Below are positions 1 to 7,472 of a stretch of 27,736 nucleotides of DNA, piece by piece. Under the pieces are notes generated by a model. It saw nothing but the letters and a program-made list of their open reading frames with translations. It was not told the origin of the DNA and made no database searches. This stretch comes from Spirochaetia bacterium. GTDB taxonomy: Bacteria > Spirochaetota > Spirochaetia > Treponematales > Breznakiellaceae. Position numbers and translations under genes: made by a program. Each line of letters opens with the position of its first letter. Position 1 is the stretch's first letter. The stretch is taken from the NCBI GenBank assembly GCA_026002265.1, contig BOBG01000014.1, forward strand, positions 1-27,736. Reading direction: 5' to 3'.

Positions 1-1239
1 CAGGCTGGTCAACTCTTGAGTGGACTTGGATTAAGCGAATCAGATCAGGGAAAAGTGATGGCCGATCTGGATGAATCTCAAAAGGTCCGGGTACTGCTCG
101 CACAGGCGCTTTTTGGGAATCCGGATATTTTACTCCTTGACGAGCCGACAAATGGACTCGATCTTGAATCAATCACATGGCTTGAAGATTTTCTCATTGA
201 TTTTCCGGGAATAATAATCGTGGTCAGCCACGACCGGCATTTTTTAAATGCAATCTGTACAACAGTGTGTGACATTGATTTTGGGAAGATTACCTCATAT
301 TCCGGCAATTATGATTTTTGGTACCAGATGAGTCAAATTTTGCAGCGTCAAGCACGGGATCAACAGAAAAAAAACGAGGATCGCGCAAAGGAACTCAAAG
401 ATTTTATCGCCCGGTTTGCCTCGAATGCGGCGAAAAGCCGTCAGGCAACGAGCCGGAAAAAGGTTCTCGAAAAATTGGACCTTGAAAATATACACGTTAC
501 GAGCCGGAAATTCCCCTATGTGTCCTTCAAACCGGACCGGGAAATCGGTACAAAAGTTCTGGAAACCGAGTCCCTCTCGGTGGATGCTCCGGATCACAGC
601 ATTGTACTGAATAATTTTAGCTTTACTGTTGATAAAAATGATAAAATTGCCTTGGTCGGTCTGGAACATACGGCAAAAACGGCCCTTTTTGATGCAATAT
701 CCGGCACCCGCGATCCTGTTTCCGGATCTTTTTCATGGGGACAGACCACTTCGTTTTCCTATTTCCCAAAAGAAAATGCAGCTTTTTTTGATTCCGATCT
801 TTCGATTACTGAGTGGCTCCAGCAATTTGTCAACGATCAAAATGAAACAGATGTCCGGAGTTTTCTCGGTCGGCTTCTTTTCTCCGGTGATGACGCACTG
901 AAGCCGGTGCGAGTTCTCTCTGGAGGTGAGCGTGTCCGGTGCCTTCTTGCAAAAATGATGTTTTCCGGTGCAAATGTACTGATCTTTGACGAGCCGACTA
1001 ATCACCTGGACCTCGAAGCGATCAGTGCGCTTAACAATGGACTTATCTCGTTTCCCGGTGTGGTATTGTTTAATTCTCATGACCATGAATTCGTCCATTC
1101 TATTGCAAACCGGATCATTGAAATTTTCAGTGATGGTTTTGTGATTGACCGGCGAATTTCTTTTGATGAATATATTAAGGATGAATCGATCCGGAATCTT
1201 CGCGGTGCTCATTCCACGGCGAAAAGTTTGAGGATATAG
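1..1239 (+). CDS. ABC-F family ATPase (YkpA/YbiT-like), 5' end outside window
   Basis: Soluble two-domain ABC-F ATPase; the family acts on ribosomes and has no membrane domain. The frame is open from base 2 region onward (AGQLLSGLGLSES), so the N-terminus with the first Walker A lies upstream of the window. Visible in order: first-domain signature region reading LDESQKVRVLLAQALF where LSGG(E/Q)KV is usual, Walker B ILLLDEPTNGLD, SHDRHF switch, a charged linker with the KSRQATSRKKVLEKL stretch typical of the ABC-F interdomain helix, then the second domain with a weak Walker A (VGLEHTAKTALF, Ala for the Gly before Lys), an intact signature LSGGERVRCLLAKMMF, Walker B VLIFDEPTNHLD and SHDHEF. The second Walker A and first signature, which would face each other across one ATP site, are both degenerate. 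It heads a + strand run with the next two genes. Family assignment is firm; the ribosomal target is inferred. Confidence 0.93.
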   Translation, partial: QAGQLLSGLGLSESDQGKVMADLDESQKVRVLLAQALFGNPDILLLDEPTNGLDLESITWLEDFLIDFPGIIIVVSHDRHFLNAICTTVCDIDFGKITSYSGNYDFWYQMSQILQRQARDQQKKNEDRAKELKDFIARFASNAAKSRQATSRKKVLEKLDLENIHVTSRKFPYVSFKPDREIGTKVLETESLSVDAPDHSIVLNNFSFTVDKNDKIALVGLEHTAKTALFDAISGTRDPVSGSFSWGQTTSFSYFPKENAAFFDSDLSITEWLQQFVNDQNETDVRSFLGRLLFSGDDALKPVRVLSGGERVRCLLAKMMFSGANVLIFDEPTNHLDLEAISALNNGLISFPGVVLFNSHDHEFVHSIANRIIEIFSDGFVIDRRISFDEYIKDESIRNLRGAHSTAKSLRI

Positions 1240-1240
1240 T

Positions 1241-1471
1241 ATGGAGCAATTTGAAGGCGATCATATTTCCGTACGGATTGAAAGCCGGAATCGTATTAGG
1301 ATCCGGAATAAGGACAATATTTGCAGTGCAACAATAGCCTACAACCAGACAAAATTCGGCGCTGCCAAGATATGTAATCTATTTATGGACTCAGTTGTTA
1401 AAGAGATGACCTTTGAAAACGCGCTCAATTTTTTTGAGCGACACAATATTAAGATGTTTGTTTCTGGATAG
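1241..1471 (+). CDS. small conserved-looking protein of unknown function
   Basis: A 76-residue soluble protein I do not recognise. Its ATG sits one base after the ABC-F stop codon, with GAGGAT about 6 bases upstream, so it is very probably translated from the same mRNA. The sequence has a strongly charged N-terminal half (RIESRNRIRIRNKD) and a C-terminal half that could form helices, with no signal peptide, membrane segment or metal motif. Only 8 bases separate it from the hemerythrin gene. Tight packing and good ribosome binding site support a real gene; nothing indicates its role. Confidence 0.7.
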   Translation: MEQFEGDHISVRIESRNRIRIRNKDNICSATIAYNQTKFGAAKICNLFMDSVVKEMTFENALNFFERHNIKMFVSG

Positions 1472-1479
1472 GAGATTAT

Positions 1480-1893
1480 ATGGTTTTTATATGGAACAAT
1501 GATTGGGCAACCGGTCATCCGTTAATCGATGAGCAGCATAAGCAATTATTTGCCGCGATCAATGCATTTTTGGATACGGGTACCCAAGGCGCAAGCACGG
1601 ATCGTATGCTTGAAACACTAAATTTTTTGAATGATTACACGATCAAGCACTTTTTTGACGAAGAACAGCTCCAAAAAAAATTTCAGTACCCAGATTATCC
1701 CCGCCACAGGGAAATACATGAAGCACTGAAGGCAAATGTCCGGGCATTAATGTCAATATTTATTCGGCACGGCACGAGTCTGCAACTCACCAGCCGGGTA
1801 AAAACAGAGGTCGGGGACTGGCTCGTTGCCCATATCAAAAGTGAGGATCAACGGGTCGCCGCACATATCCGGTCAAAGGAATTAGTCCATTAA
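1480..1893 (+). CDS. bacteriohemerythrin (di-iron O2-binding protein)
   Basis: A 137-residue single-domain hemerythrin. It binds O2 reversibly at a non-heme di-iron centre and in bacteria serves oxygen storage, sensing or detoxification. All expected ligands are visible: H20 in the HPLIDEQH motif, H57 and E61 (HFFDE), H76 and H80 (HREIH), H118 and D123 (HIKSED). The N-terminal FIWNNDWATGHPLIDEQH is the usual opening of the family, so the ATG with upstream GGAG (ataggagattat) is right. There is no signal peptide or receptor domain, so it is cytoplasmic and stand-alone. Its last 12 bases overlap the end of argF on the other strand, leaving no space for a separate terminator. In an anaerobic spirochaete a role in oxygen scavenging is plausible but inferred. 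Confidence 0.93.
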   Translation: MVFIWNNDWATGHPLIDEQHKQLFAAINAFLDTGTQGASTDRMLETLNFLNDYTIKHFFDEEQLQKKFQYPDYPRHREIHEALKANVRALMSIFIRHGTSLQLTSRVKTEVGDWLVAHIKSEDQRVAAHIRSKELVH

Positions 1894-2805
1894 TGTTGCA
1901 AGAAGGATGGCTTTGATGGTCCATTTCCGGTTTTCAGCTTCATCCCACGCTCGGCTCTGGGGACCGTCAATGACTTCGGCTGTCACTTCTTCACCTTTTA
2001 CGGCTGGGAGGCAGTGGAGAAAAATCGTGTCCTGCCGGCCGGTTTTTTCCATAAGGGACTGGTTGACTTGATAGGGCTGTAACAGCGCAGCACGTTCAGC
2101 TTTTTTCGACTCCTCACCCATTGAAGTCCATACATCAGTGTAAATTGCATCCGCACCTGCCACAGCAGCCGGATCCGCAGTTACTGTGATAGTAGCACCG
2201 GATTCCGCGGCAATAGGTTTGCACCGGGAAAGCAGAACAGGATCCGGATTTAACGCAGGAGGGGTGATGATCATGATATGTACACCAAGTTTAGCACAAA
2301 TGACAACCAGAGAACGGGCAACATTGTTCCGGCCGTCCCCAATAAACGCAAGCTTTTTTCCGGGTGCAGTGCCGCAATACTCCTCAAGAGTCATAATGTC
2401 CGCAAGTGCTTGCGTCGGATGAAAATCGTCAGTCAAACCGTTGTACACCGGCACACCGGAATATTTGAACAGAGTCTCGACAGTCGATTGTTTATAACCC
2501 CGGAACTGAATCGCAGAAAACATCCGGCCGAGGACTCGCGCTGTATCTTCGATGGATTCCTTTGCACCAAGCTGAATATCAGTTGTGGAGAGAAAAACCG
2601 GATGCCCGCCTTCTTCACCAAAGGCAGTTTCAAACGCACACCGTGTACGGGTCGAGCGTTTTTCAAATAAAAGCGCCAGAGTCTTTCCGGCAAATCGCTG
2701 CTGAGGCTTATTTTCTGCTTTCAATTGTTTTGCTACATCAAGGAGAAAACGTATTTCAACTTTTGTCCATTCGAACCATGTCAATAAAGATCGTCCCTTG
2801 AGCAT
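1882..2805 (-). CDS. argF: ornithine carbamoyltransferase
   Basis: Transfers the carbamoyl group from carbamoyl phosphate to ornithine to give citrulline, in arginine synthesis or, in reverse, arginine fermentation. The 307-residue length is normal. Key motifs: STRTR at residues 51-55 (carbamoyl-phosphate binding), HPTQ, the ornithine-loop motif DVWTSMGEE, and HCLPA near the C-terminus. DVWxSMG and HCLP point to ornithine rather than aspartate, putrescine or oxamate as acceptor. The start is ATG preceded by GAGGA. No other arginine gene is adjacent, so the sequence alone does not say whether it is biosynthetic (argF) or catabolic (arcB). A sigma-70-type promoter and an ArgR-like half site lie just upstream, favouring arginine-responsive control. 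Confidence 0.95.
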   Translation of the reverse strand: MLKGRSLLTWFEWTKVEIRFLLDVAKQLKAENKPQQRFAGKTLALLFEKRSTRTRCAFETAFGEEGGHPVFLSTTDIQLGAKESIEDTARVLGRMFSAIQFRGYKQSTVETLFKYSGVPVYNGLTDDFHPTQALADIMTLEEYCGTAPGKKLAFIGDGRNNVARSLVVICAKLGVHIMIITPPALNPDPVLLSRCKPIAAESGATITVTADPAAVAGADAIYTDVWTSMGEESKKAERAALLQPYQVNQSLMEKTGRQDTIFLHCLPAVKGEEVTAEVIDGPQSRAWDEAENRKWTIKAILLATLMD

Positions 2806-2858
2806 AGGAGTCCTCTTCTACATTTATTTTCCGGAGCAGTATCCCCGGCTCTTTTTAT

Positions 2859-2893
2859 TGAATAAAAATACCCGGAATTCCAAGATATGTCAA
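2859..2893 (-). promoter_or_regulatory. argF promoter with overlapping ARG-box-like sequence
   Basis: On the minus strand TTGACA (2888-2893), a 17-base spacer and TATTTT (2865-2870) form a good sigma-70-type promoter about 60 bases before the argF start. The plus-strand sequence TGAATAAAAAT at 2859-2869 overlaps the -10 box and matches the core of the Bacillus ARG box (CATGAATAAAAATKCAAK) over 11 consecutive bases, although the flanks do not match. An arginine repressor site that blocks the -10 is a reasonable inference. I cannot see argR in the window. Confidence 0.5.
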
Positions 2894-2903
2894 GATTGGT
2901 AGA

Positions 2904-3558
2904 TATAGGACTGTCCTAACAATTATCTGCTGCGGATATAGGTCTGTCCTAAAAATTTTTCCCGGAAAGTGAATCAAAAGCAATACTTCACCCCGTGATT
3001 ATAGTACCTCGATTGAGGTGGAGGTACTGTTATGACTCATAAACGAAGAGGCCCTACCAACTTTGGCTGGACATATCATGTAACATCAGAAGTCAATCGG
3101 CGGGCTTTTGAACTAGCGCCGGATGAAGATAAGGAATTGTTTCTTGCAGTCGTTGTGGAGGCAAAAGAAAAGTACACATTTGAACTGTGGAATTTTTGTA
3201 TTATGGCCAACCATTTTCACTTTTTGATCACGCCGCATGAAGGGCAAAGTCTTTCAGATATAATGAAATGGATAAAGTTTGTCTTCGCCATCCGGTGGAA
3301 TAAATTGCACCATGAAACCGGCCATTTCTGGGGAGATAGATTTTATTCACGAGTGATTACCAGTAAAAGGGATTTCTGGAATGTGTACAATTATATTGAT
3401 CAGAATCCGGTTGTGGCTGGGTTGGTAGAAAAACCGGAAGACTGGAAGTATGGCGGAGCTTATCACCGGGCCAATGGGATAACTGGGATTATTACGCTGG
3501 TAAACGAACTGATTCTGGAGGTGGTGGAGCATGGCGGAGGGTACAGGACAGTCCTACC
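2904..3558 (+). mobile_element. RAYT/IS200-type element, copy 1, bounded by AGGAC-GTCCT palindromes
   Basis: The element contains a Y1 HUH transposase gene and is bounded by short palindromes. On the left is AGGACTGTCCT (2907-2917), followed by a second, one-mismatch left end AGGTCTGTCCT (2940-2950). On the right is AGGACAGTCCT (3545-3555). Each end can fold into a 5-bp hairpin, as expected for single-strand-specific Y1 systems and REP sequences. The right palindrome lies inside the transposase coding sequence and encodes the C-terminal residues YRTVL. A closely related copy with the same ends lies at 19504-20133. There is no accessory tnpB. Confidence 0.75.
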
Positions 3559-3568
3559 CCCCGGTTAA
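3032..3568 (+). CDS. REP-associated tyrosine (Y1, HUH) transposase, copy 1
   Basis: A 178-residue single-strand DNA nuclease/transposase of the TnpA_REP branch of the IS200 family. The metal-binding HUH motif is in IMANHFHFLI, and the YIDQNPVVAGLV motif carries the likely nucleophilic tyrosine. RNRIHETGHFWG-like spacing, here KLHHETGHFWGDRFYS, is typical of RAYTs. The start ATG has GGAGG 7 bases upstream. Compared with copy 2 (19607-20134) it differs at about 13 of 175 residues, while many more codons differ silently, so both copies appear to have been under protein-level selection. The reading frame extends four codons past copy 2 (PPG tail) because the stop inside the right palindrome is absent. 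RAYTs are usually domesticated and mobilise or process REP palindromes. Confidence 0.92.
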   Translation: MTHKRRGPTNFGWTYHVTSEVNRRAFELAPDEDKELFLAVVVEAKEKYTFELWNFCIMANHFHFLITPHEGQSLSDIMKWIKFVFAIRWNKLHHETGHFWGDRFYSRVITSKRDFWNVYNYIDQNPVVAGLVEKPEDWKYGGAYHRANGITGIITLVNELILEVVEHGGGYRTVLPPG

Positions 3569-3652
3569 TCCCCTCGATACACTGGTAGAGACAAAATACC
3601 CTTTCTCTAACTTTAAATTCAGGCGGTCGAGTCGTATTGGACGCTGTCTGAC

Positions 3653-3681
3653 TTGACAAAAAGAAAGAATCTCTGCATTAT
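3653..3681 (+). promoter_or_regulatory. candidate promoter for yraN
   Basis: TTGACA (3653-3658), 17-base spacer and CATTAT (3676-3681), ending about 20 bases before the yraN GTG start. It is well placed for a sigma-70-type promoter for the yraN pair. The 133-base gap between the transposase and yraN holds nothing else I recognise. Confidence 0.55.
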
Positions 3682-3701
3682 CCGGAGCATTCGGGGGTTC
3701 T

Positions 3702-4076
3702 GTGCAGAAAAACAACACGGTCAGGGGACATGACGGCGAGAATCGTGCGGCACTTTTTTTGGAAAATAAAGGTATGGCTATCATTGCCCGGAATATCCGA
3801 TCCAAAACTGGAGAAATTGATCTTGTAGTACAGGACCATGATACGGTAGTATTTGTCGAAGTCAAAAATTGGTCTGTATACGAATTCGAGGATTTACAGT
3901 ATAGTATCAACTGGAAAAAACAACAGCGCATTATAGAAACTGCCCAGAATTTTTTAGCTGCACACCATGAATATGCAACATGGTCGAGCCGGTTTGATGT
4001 CATTTTCATTGGAGCCGGTACGATCAATCATATTGTGTCGGCTTTTTCAGACGAGGAACGATATGGGGACAATTAA
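3702..4076 (+). CDS. yraN: YraN/UPF0102 family endonuclease-fold protein
   Basis: A 124-residue member of the UPF0102 family, which has a restriction-endonuclease-like (PD-(D/E)xK) fold; the cellular substrate is not well established. The family hallmarks are visible: the G-x-x-GE-x-x-A opening (GHDGENRAALFL), GEID at 37-40 and FVEVK at 51-55, the last two giving the acidic and Lys residues of the catalytic core. The start is GTG at 3702 with GGGGG about 5 bases upstream; the length from here fits the family. The next gene starts before this one ends (14-base overlap), so the two are translationally linked. Confidence 0.88.
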   Translation: MQKNNTVRGHDGENRAALFLENKGMAIIARNIRSKTGEIDLVVQDHDTVVFVEVKNWSVYEFEDLQYSINWKKQQRIIETAQNFLAAHHEYATWSSRFDVIFIGAGTINHIVSAFSDEERYGDN

Positions 4077-4533
4077 TCGCCGCGGCGGGCGAAACAGCGA
4101 AGGATCAAAAACCGACCGGACTGAGGCAGCAAAGCCGGCGCACCGGGAACATCGCCGGTATGAGCCGAAAGGTAAAGAAGTGCTCTATCAACATCCAAAA
4201 TGGACACCGCCGGCTGCACCTCCTAAACCGCTTGAGACACTCCGGTGTGCTTATTGCGAAAAAACGATCCGGGATAGTACAACAGTATTTATGGAGCCGA
4301 ATATTCATCAACCGGTTCATTTTGATTGTGTGCTGTCGCGGCTTGGGGAATGTGAATTGCTGGAAAAGGGAGATTCGTTTAGCTATATCGGCGGGGGCCG
4401 GTTTGCGGTTGTTCATTTTAGCAGCCGGACCGAAAAACGAACATTCCGGATCAAGAAAATCATTGAGTATGAACCTTTAGGAACGGATCCGGAATGGCGG
4501 CAGACGATCAGCGATCATTATTCAATGACGTGA
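4063..4533 (+). CDS. Cys/His-containing protein of unknown function, coupled to yraN
   Basis: A 156-residue protein with no named function. I place the start at ATG 4063, not at the earlier in-frame ATG inside yraN, because GAGG lies 8 bases upstream and the extension would be read through yraN codons. The first 55 residues are basic and proline-rich (RRGGRNSEG, PKWTPPAAPPKP) and probably disordered. A compact domain follows with CAYC and, about 27 residues on, HFDC, a CxxC/HxxC pair that could bind zinc. I recall similar short CxxC proteins beside yraN in other spirochaetes, but cannot check this here. The basic tail could contact RNA or DNA; this is a guess. Confidence 0.82.
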   Translation: MGTINRRGGRNSEGSKTDRTEAAKPAHREHRRYEPKGKEVLYQHPKWTPPAAPPKPLETLRCAYCEKTIRDSTTVFMEPNIHQPVHFDCVLSRLGECELLEKGDSFSYIGGGRFAVVHFSSRTEKRTFRIKKIIEYEPLGTDPEWRQTISDHYSMT

Positions 4534-4549
4534 GCCTAACGGCTAGGGC

Positions 4550-4574
4550 TTCTGGTATCACTACCAGAATTTTC
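4550..4574 (+). terminator. intrinsic terminator after the yraN pair
   Basis: Perfect 8-bp stem TTCTGGTA/TACCAGAA with a four-base loop (TCAC), followed by TTTTC. It lies 17 bases after the stop codon at 4533. The rest of the gap up to 4736 shows an AT-rich stretch that probably holds the mtn promoter, but no clear -35/-10 pair. Confidence 0.65.
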
Positions 4575-4736
4575 TACTTCCTTCCCCCTGCTGTACACGA
4601 AAGCCTTAGTTATTGGCTTTTATAGAATGTATACAAGTAATGAGAACTATTGTTAATATATGTTACAAATATTTTTTTGCAGCTTATATCCCAAAGCTGA
4701 AGCATTAGGTTGTACGCCGACCATGATAAGGAAAAA

Positions 4737-5465
4737 ATGATTGGTATTATTGGGGCAATGGAAGATGAAGTCGCACTCCTCAAAGAGCAAATACATGAAT
4801 CGCAGACAGAGCGTCTCGGCGGATTTGATATGTTCACCGGAATTCTTGAAGAAAAACAGGTCTGTCTTGTACAATGCGGAATTGGAAAAGTAAATGCTGC
4901 TATCGGCTGTACCATGCTGATCCGGGCTCATAATCCGGATCTCATCATAAACACAGGTTCGGCTGGAGGCGTGATACCGGGGCTTGAGATTGGAGATACG
5001 GTTATAGCAAATGGGCTTACATATCATGATGTTGATCTTACTGCATTCAGTTACGCTATCGGGCAGCTTCCCGGAATGCCTCAAGTCTTTCCGGTTCTTG
5101 AACCGTTCATATCTCAAGCAGAGCGTGCCATAGACGAACTGATCACGGAAAAAATCCTCCCGAAAATATACCACTACCGGCGCGGACTCATTGGATCCGG
5201 CGATATGTTCATGCATGATCCTCATCAGGTTAAAGCACTTTGTATTCAATTTCCCAATCTCTGCGCTGTTGACATGGAATCTGGAGCCATAGCGCAAACT
5301 TGTTTTCGATTCAATGTTCCAGTTCTTGTTATCCGATCTATTTCTGACCATGCCGGTTACGAATCTCCCATGAATTTTGATGAATTTTTAGCAGTTGCGT
5401 CCAACAATTCCGCGGAAATTGTCCGGAGAATTGTAAAGAATGCTCCGGATTCATTCAAACCATAA
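4737..5465 (+). CDS. mtnN: 5'-methylthioadenosine/S-adenosylhomocysteine nucleosidase
   Basis: Cleaves the glycosidic bond of methylthioadenosine and S-adenosylhomocysteine, releasing adenine; it recycles SAM by-products and, with LuxS, leads to AI-2. I start at ATG 4737 (AAGGA 5 bases upstream, protein opening MIGIIGAMEDE as in the family) rather than the TTG at 4710. The 242-residue product keeps the GAMEDEV opening with the catalytic acid E11, the NTGSAGG nucleoside-phosphorylase motif, VDMESGAIAQ (ribose-binding Glu) and RSISDHAG (catalytic Asp). It is monocistronic, with convergent neighbours and inverted repeats downstream. Confidence 0.95.
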   Translation: MIGIIGAMEDEVALLKEQIHESQTERLGGFDMFTGILEEKQVCLVQCGIGKVNAAIGCTMLIRAHNPDLIINTGSAGGVIPGLEIGDTVIANGLTYHDVDLTAFSYAIGQLPGMPQVFPVLEPFISQAERAIDELITEKILPKIYHYRRGLIGSGDMFMHDPHQVKALCIQFPNLCAVDMESGAIAQTCFRFNVPVLVIRSISDHAGYESPMNFDEFLAVASNNSAEIVRRIVKNAPDSFKP

Positions 5466-5540
5466 GACATTGCGTTAAAGAAACATGCCGGTTTGTATAT
5501 TTTGTACCTAATTTTGACTGCTTTGCCGGTATGAAAAACA

Positions 5541-5621
5541 AATTTAATAGCGTGTCTCTGTCATCACAAAAACGTCAGAATACACGCTTTAAATTCAGAT
5601 GCCTCTGCCTAAAGACAGAGG
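5541..5621. terminator. two inverted repeats between convergent genes
   Basis: Between mtnN and the lipoprotein gene lie two hairpins. The first has arms at 5541-5555 and 5582-5595 (AATTTAATAGCGTGT against ACACGCTTTAAATT, one unpaired base, 26-base loop). The second has arms CCTCTG (5602-5607) and CAGAGG (5616-5621), followed on the plus strand by TGAGGTTTTA. Together they probably end transcription from both sides. The U-tracts are weak, so efficiency is uncertain. Confidence 0.5.
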
Positions 5622-5643
5622 ATTGAGGTTTTATCGATACTAA

Positions 5644-7359
5644 TTATAATGCCGCTTGTATATCGGCTGCAATGTCATCAACATTTGCACTAGGATTTGA
5701 TCTTATAACAGACAAGCCAGTATTGGTTGCACTGCTAACAGTCGCCGGAAATACACCATCAATAACAGCAGTTGTTTTTTCATACTTAGTATCAAATGTA
5801 GTTAATTTCTTTTGTACCGGTGATAAGTTAAGGCTATTTATGTCGATACCCTTTCTGCTTGGTGTTGCCATTTCACCCTTTTCAAGCCTAAGAATTTGCA
5901 CTTCTGTGCCGGAAAGCCATTTTACCAAATCCCACGCGGCCGCTATTTTTTCGGGATCAGCTATATCCGCACTTATGCCAAAACCGGTTGAAAGCACGCC
6001 AGAAGTAGATTTATTAAAAATTGTGCCGAGAATTTCCGGAAATACCATAATATCAATATCGTCCTTAAAAGAACCACCGGCCCAATCACCATCTATGAGA
6101 TAGGCAGCTTCGCCTTGCATAAAACGCGATTTTGCATTTCCATAATCAGAGCCGTCACCATCAGGGGTATAACCGTCCTTAACAATAACACCATCAGCGT
6201 AGAGCGTTTTTACAAAAGTGAGTGCGTCTTTAAATTCAGTACTTGCAAAATTTGGATTCTGCTCCCAGTTTTCTCCACAAAACCGGCCCGCGATCATAGA
6301 AAATAAACACGATTGACTAACCCACGGGTCACTACTCATAAGTACGGTTTTTTTACCGGCTCCATTAAGCGTAGCTACTTGTGTTTTGAGATCATCGTAG
6401 GTTGTTGCCGGAGTCAATCCATGCTGCTGAAGCAGCGTCTTATTTACATACAGTACATGAGTTGCGGTTGTACCTGCCGGAATAATTCCTACAAAATTGT
6501 TACCGCCGGCTTGAGCTGCTGGATCAAGACTCTTCTCCGTATAACCGGTTTTAAAGGTACTCCAATCAGTCATAGTAGTCAAATTTTTTAAGAGTGGGGT
6601 TTCAGAAGATGGATAAAGAAGCTCTGCATGCGAGCCGGAAGGCCATGAATATAAAACATCAACTTCATCAAGCTTGCCGTCCGCAGCATATTGAGCTACT
6701 TTATTATGGAAGGACTCAAGGAACAGGTATTCCGGCACTATAGTGATATATGGATTCTTCTCAATAAAGGTATTCCATATTTTTTCTTTATACGCTGTTT
6801 CGTTGGCTATATCAGCATAATCCAATACCCGCAGCGTGATGGATTTTTTTACTGTGACCGGTATACTGCTTAGTATTGCTGCACCAAGCTGGGTTTGAAC
6901 AACATCAGGAATTATGAGTTCCTCTAGTCCGGTATTTGCAAATGCACCATCAGCTATAGCTGTTATTGTTGCCGGTAATTTGACTTTCGTTACACCAGCA
7001 TCGACTAAAGACTGTGCGCCTTCTCGCGGGTTAAACGCATTGGCGAGTATCTTCTTTACCGGTTTACCGCCTATGGTATCAATAAAAAAGAGTGTGTTGC
7101 CGGTAGCAGCTCTCGCCGTACTTGATCCTAAATATCCTTTTAAAACTACTGCATTTTTGAGTCTATTGATGGTAATACCACCGGCTTCCTCAGTATAATC
7201 AAAAATACTGCCTGCTGTTTGTGCGGACATAAGTCCAATGCCGGGATCATCGCCCATCGTTTTAGTGTATACGTCTTGGTTACCGGGATCGTCTGGACAT
7301 CCGGCCAGTACCAGTACTGCCGCAAGAAGCACGGCCATTCCCAAAAATTTCTTGCTCAT
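5644..7359 (-). CDS. lipoprotein with BspA-type LRR segment fused to a family-1 solute-binding protein
   Basis: A 571-residue exported lipoprotein. Residues 1-20 form a signal peptide with the lipobox LAG|C21. Residues roughly 75-165 contain a short BspA/TpLRR-like leucine-rich stretch (KILANAF, then VKLPATITAIADGAFANTGLEELIIPD). From about residue 175 to the end it looks like an ABC sugar-binding protein (SBP family 1), for example THVLYVNKTLLQQHG, FMQGEAAYLIDGDWAGG, and a late AAWDLVKWLSG. Such binding proteins deliver oligosaccharides to a permease, and BspA repeats bind host or matrix proteins, so the fusion may combine adhesion and substrate capture. No permease or ATPase gene is adjacent. 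The start ATG has AAGGAG 8 bases upstream. A hairpin, an opposing promoter and a tandem repeat lie upstream. Confidence 0.88.
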   Translation of the reverse strand: MSKKFLGMAVLLAAVLVLAGCPDDPGNQDVYTKTMGDDPGIGLMSAQTAGSIFDYTEEAGGITINRLKNAVVLKGYLGSSTARAATGNTLFFIDTIGGKPVKKILANAFNPREGAQSLVDAGVTKVKLPATITAIADGAFANTGLEELIIPDVVQTQLGAAILSSIPVTVKKSITLRVLDYADIANETAYKEKIWNTFIEKNPYITIVPEYLFLESFHNKVAQYAADGKLDEVDVLYSWPSGSHAELLYPSSETPLLKNLTTMTDWSTFKTGYTEKSLDPAAQAGGNNFVGIIPAGTTATHVLYVNKTLLQQHGLTPATTYDDLKTQVATLNGAGKKTVLMSSDPWVSQSCLFSMIAGRFCGENWEQNPNFASTEFKDALTFVKTLYADGVIVKDGYTPDGDGSDYGNAKSRFMQGEAAYLIDGDWAGGSFKDDIDIMVFPEILGTIFNKSTSGVLSTGFGISADIADPEKIAAAWDLVKWLSGTEVQILRLEKGEMATPSRKGIDINSLNLSPVQKKLTTFDTKYEKTTAVIDGVFPATVSSATNTGLSVIRSNPSANVDDIAADIQAAL

Positions 7360-7369
7360 GTAAAACTCC

Positions 7370-7411
7370 TTAAAATATAAAAACCGGTATTTCCTTATAC
7401 AGGAAACCCGG
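7370..7411 (-). terminator. hairpin plus U-tract in the leader of the lipoprotein gene (possible attenuator)
   Basis: Read on the minus strand, CCGGGTTTCC and GGAAATACCGG (7384-7411) pair as 5 + 4 bp around a small internal loop, with a seven-base apical loop. TTTTTATATTTT follows directly, and then the AAGGAG ribosome binding site and start codon. The shape is that of an intrinsic terminator placed immediately before the gene. It may act as an attenuator or protect the mRNA 5' end; I see no obvious antiterminator. Confidence 0.4.
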
Positions 7412-7444
7412 CCTATTGATAAAAAAATTGATGCTGTTAGGGGA

Positions 7445-7472
7445 TTGACAAAAACGTTTACAGACCTATAAT
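7445..7472 (+). promoter_or_regulatory. perfect-consensus promoter abutting an 8-bp tandem repeat
   Basis: TTGACA (7445-7450), 16-base spacer, TATAAT (7467-7472): both hexamers match the sigma-70 consensus exactly. It points away from the lipoprotein gene. The first base after the -10 box begins the TGTTTGGC repeat array, so any transcript would start inside the repeats. No ORF of note follows until vapB at 7814. It might drive a small RNA or contribute to vapBC expression. Confidence 0.6.

Noticed and set aside
733..1212. 159-residue minus-strand ORF
   Set aside because: Shadow of the ABC-F gene, with no ribosome binding site or motif.
4653..5351. 232-residue minus-strand ORF across mtnN
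   Set aside because: The plus strand encodes a complete nucleosidase with all motifs; the opposite frame has no family resemblance.
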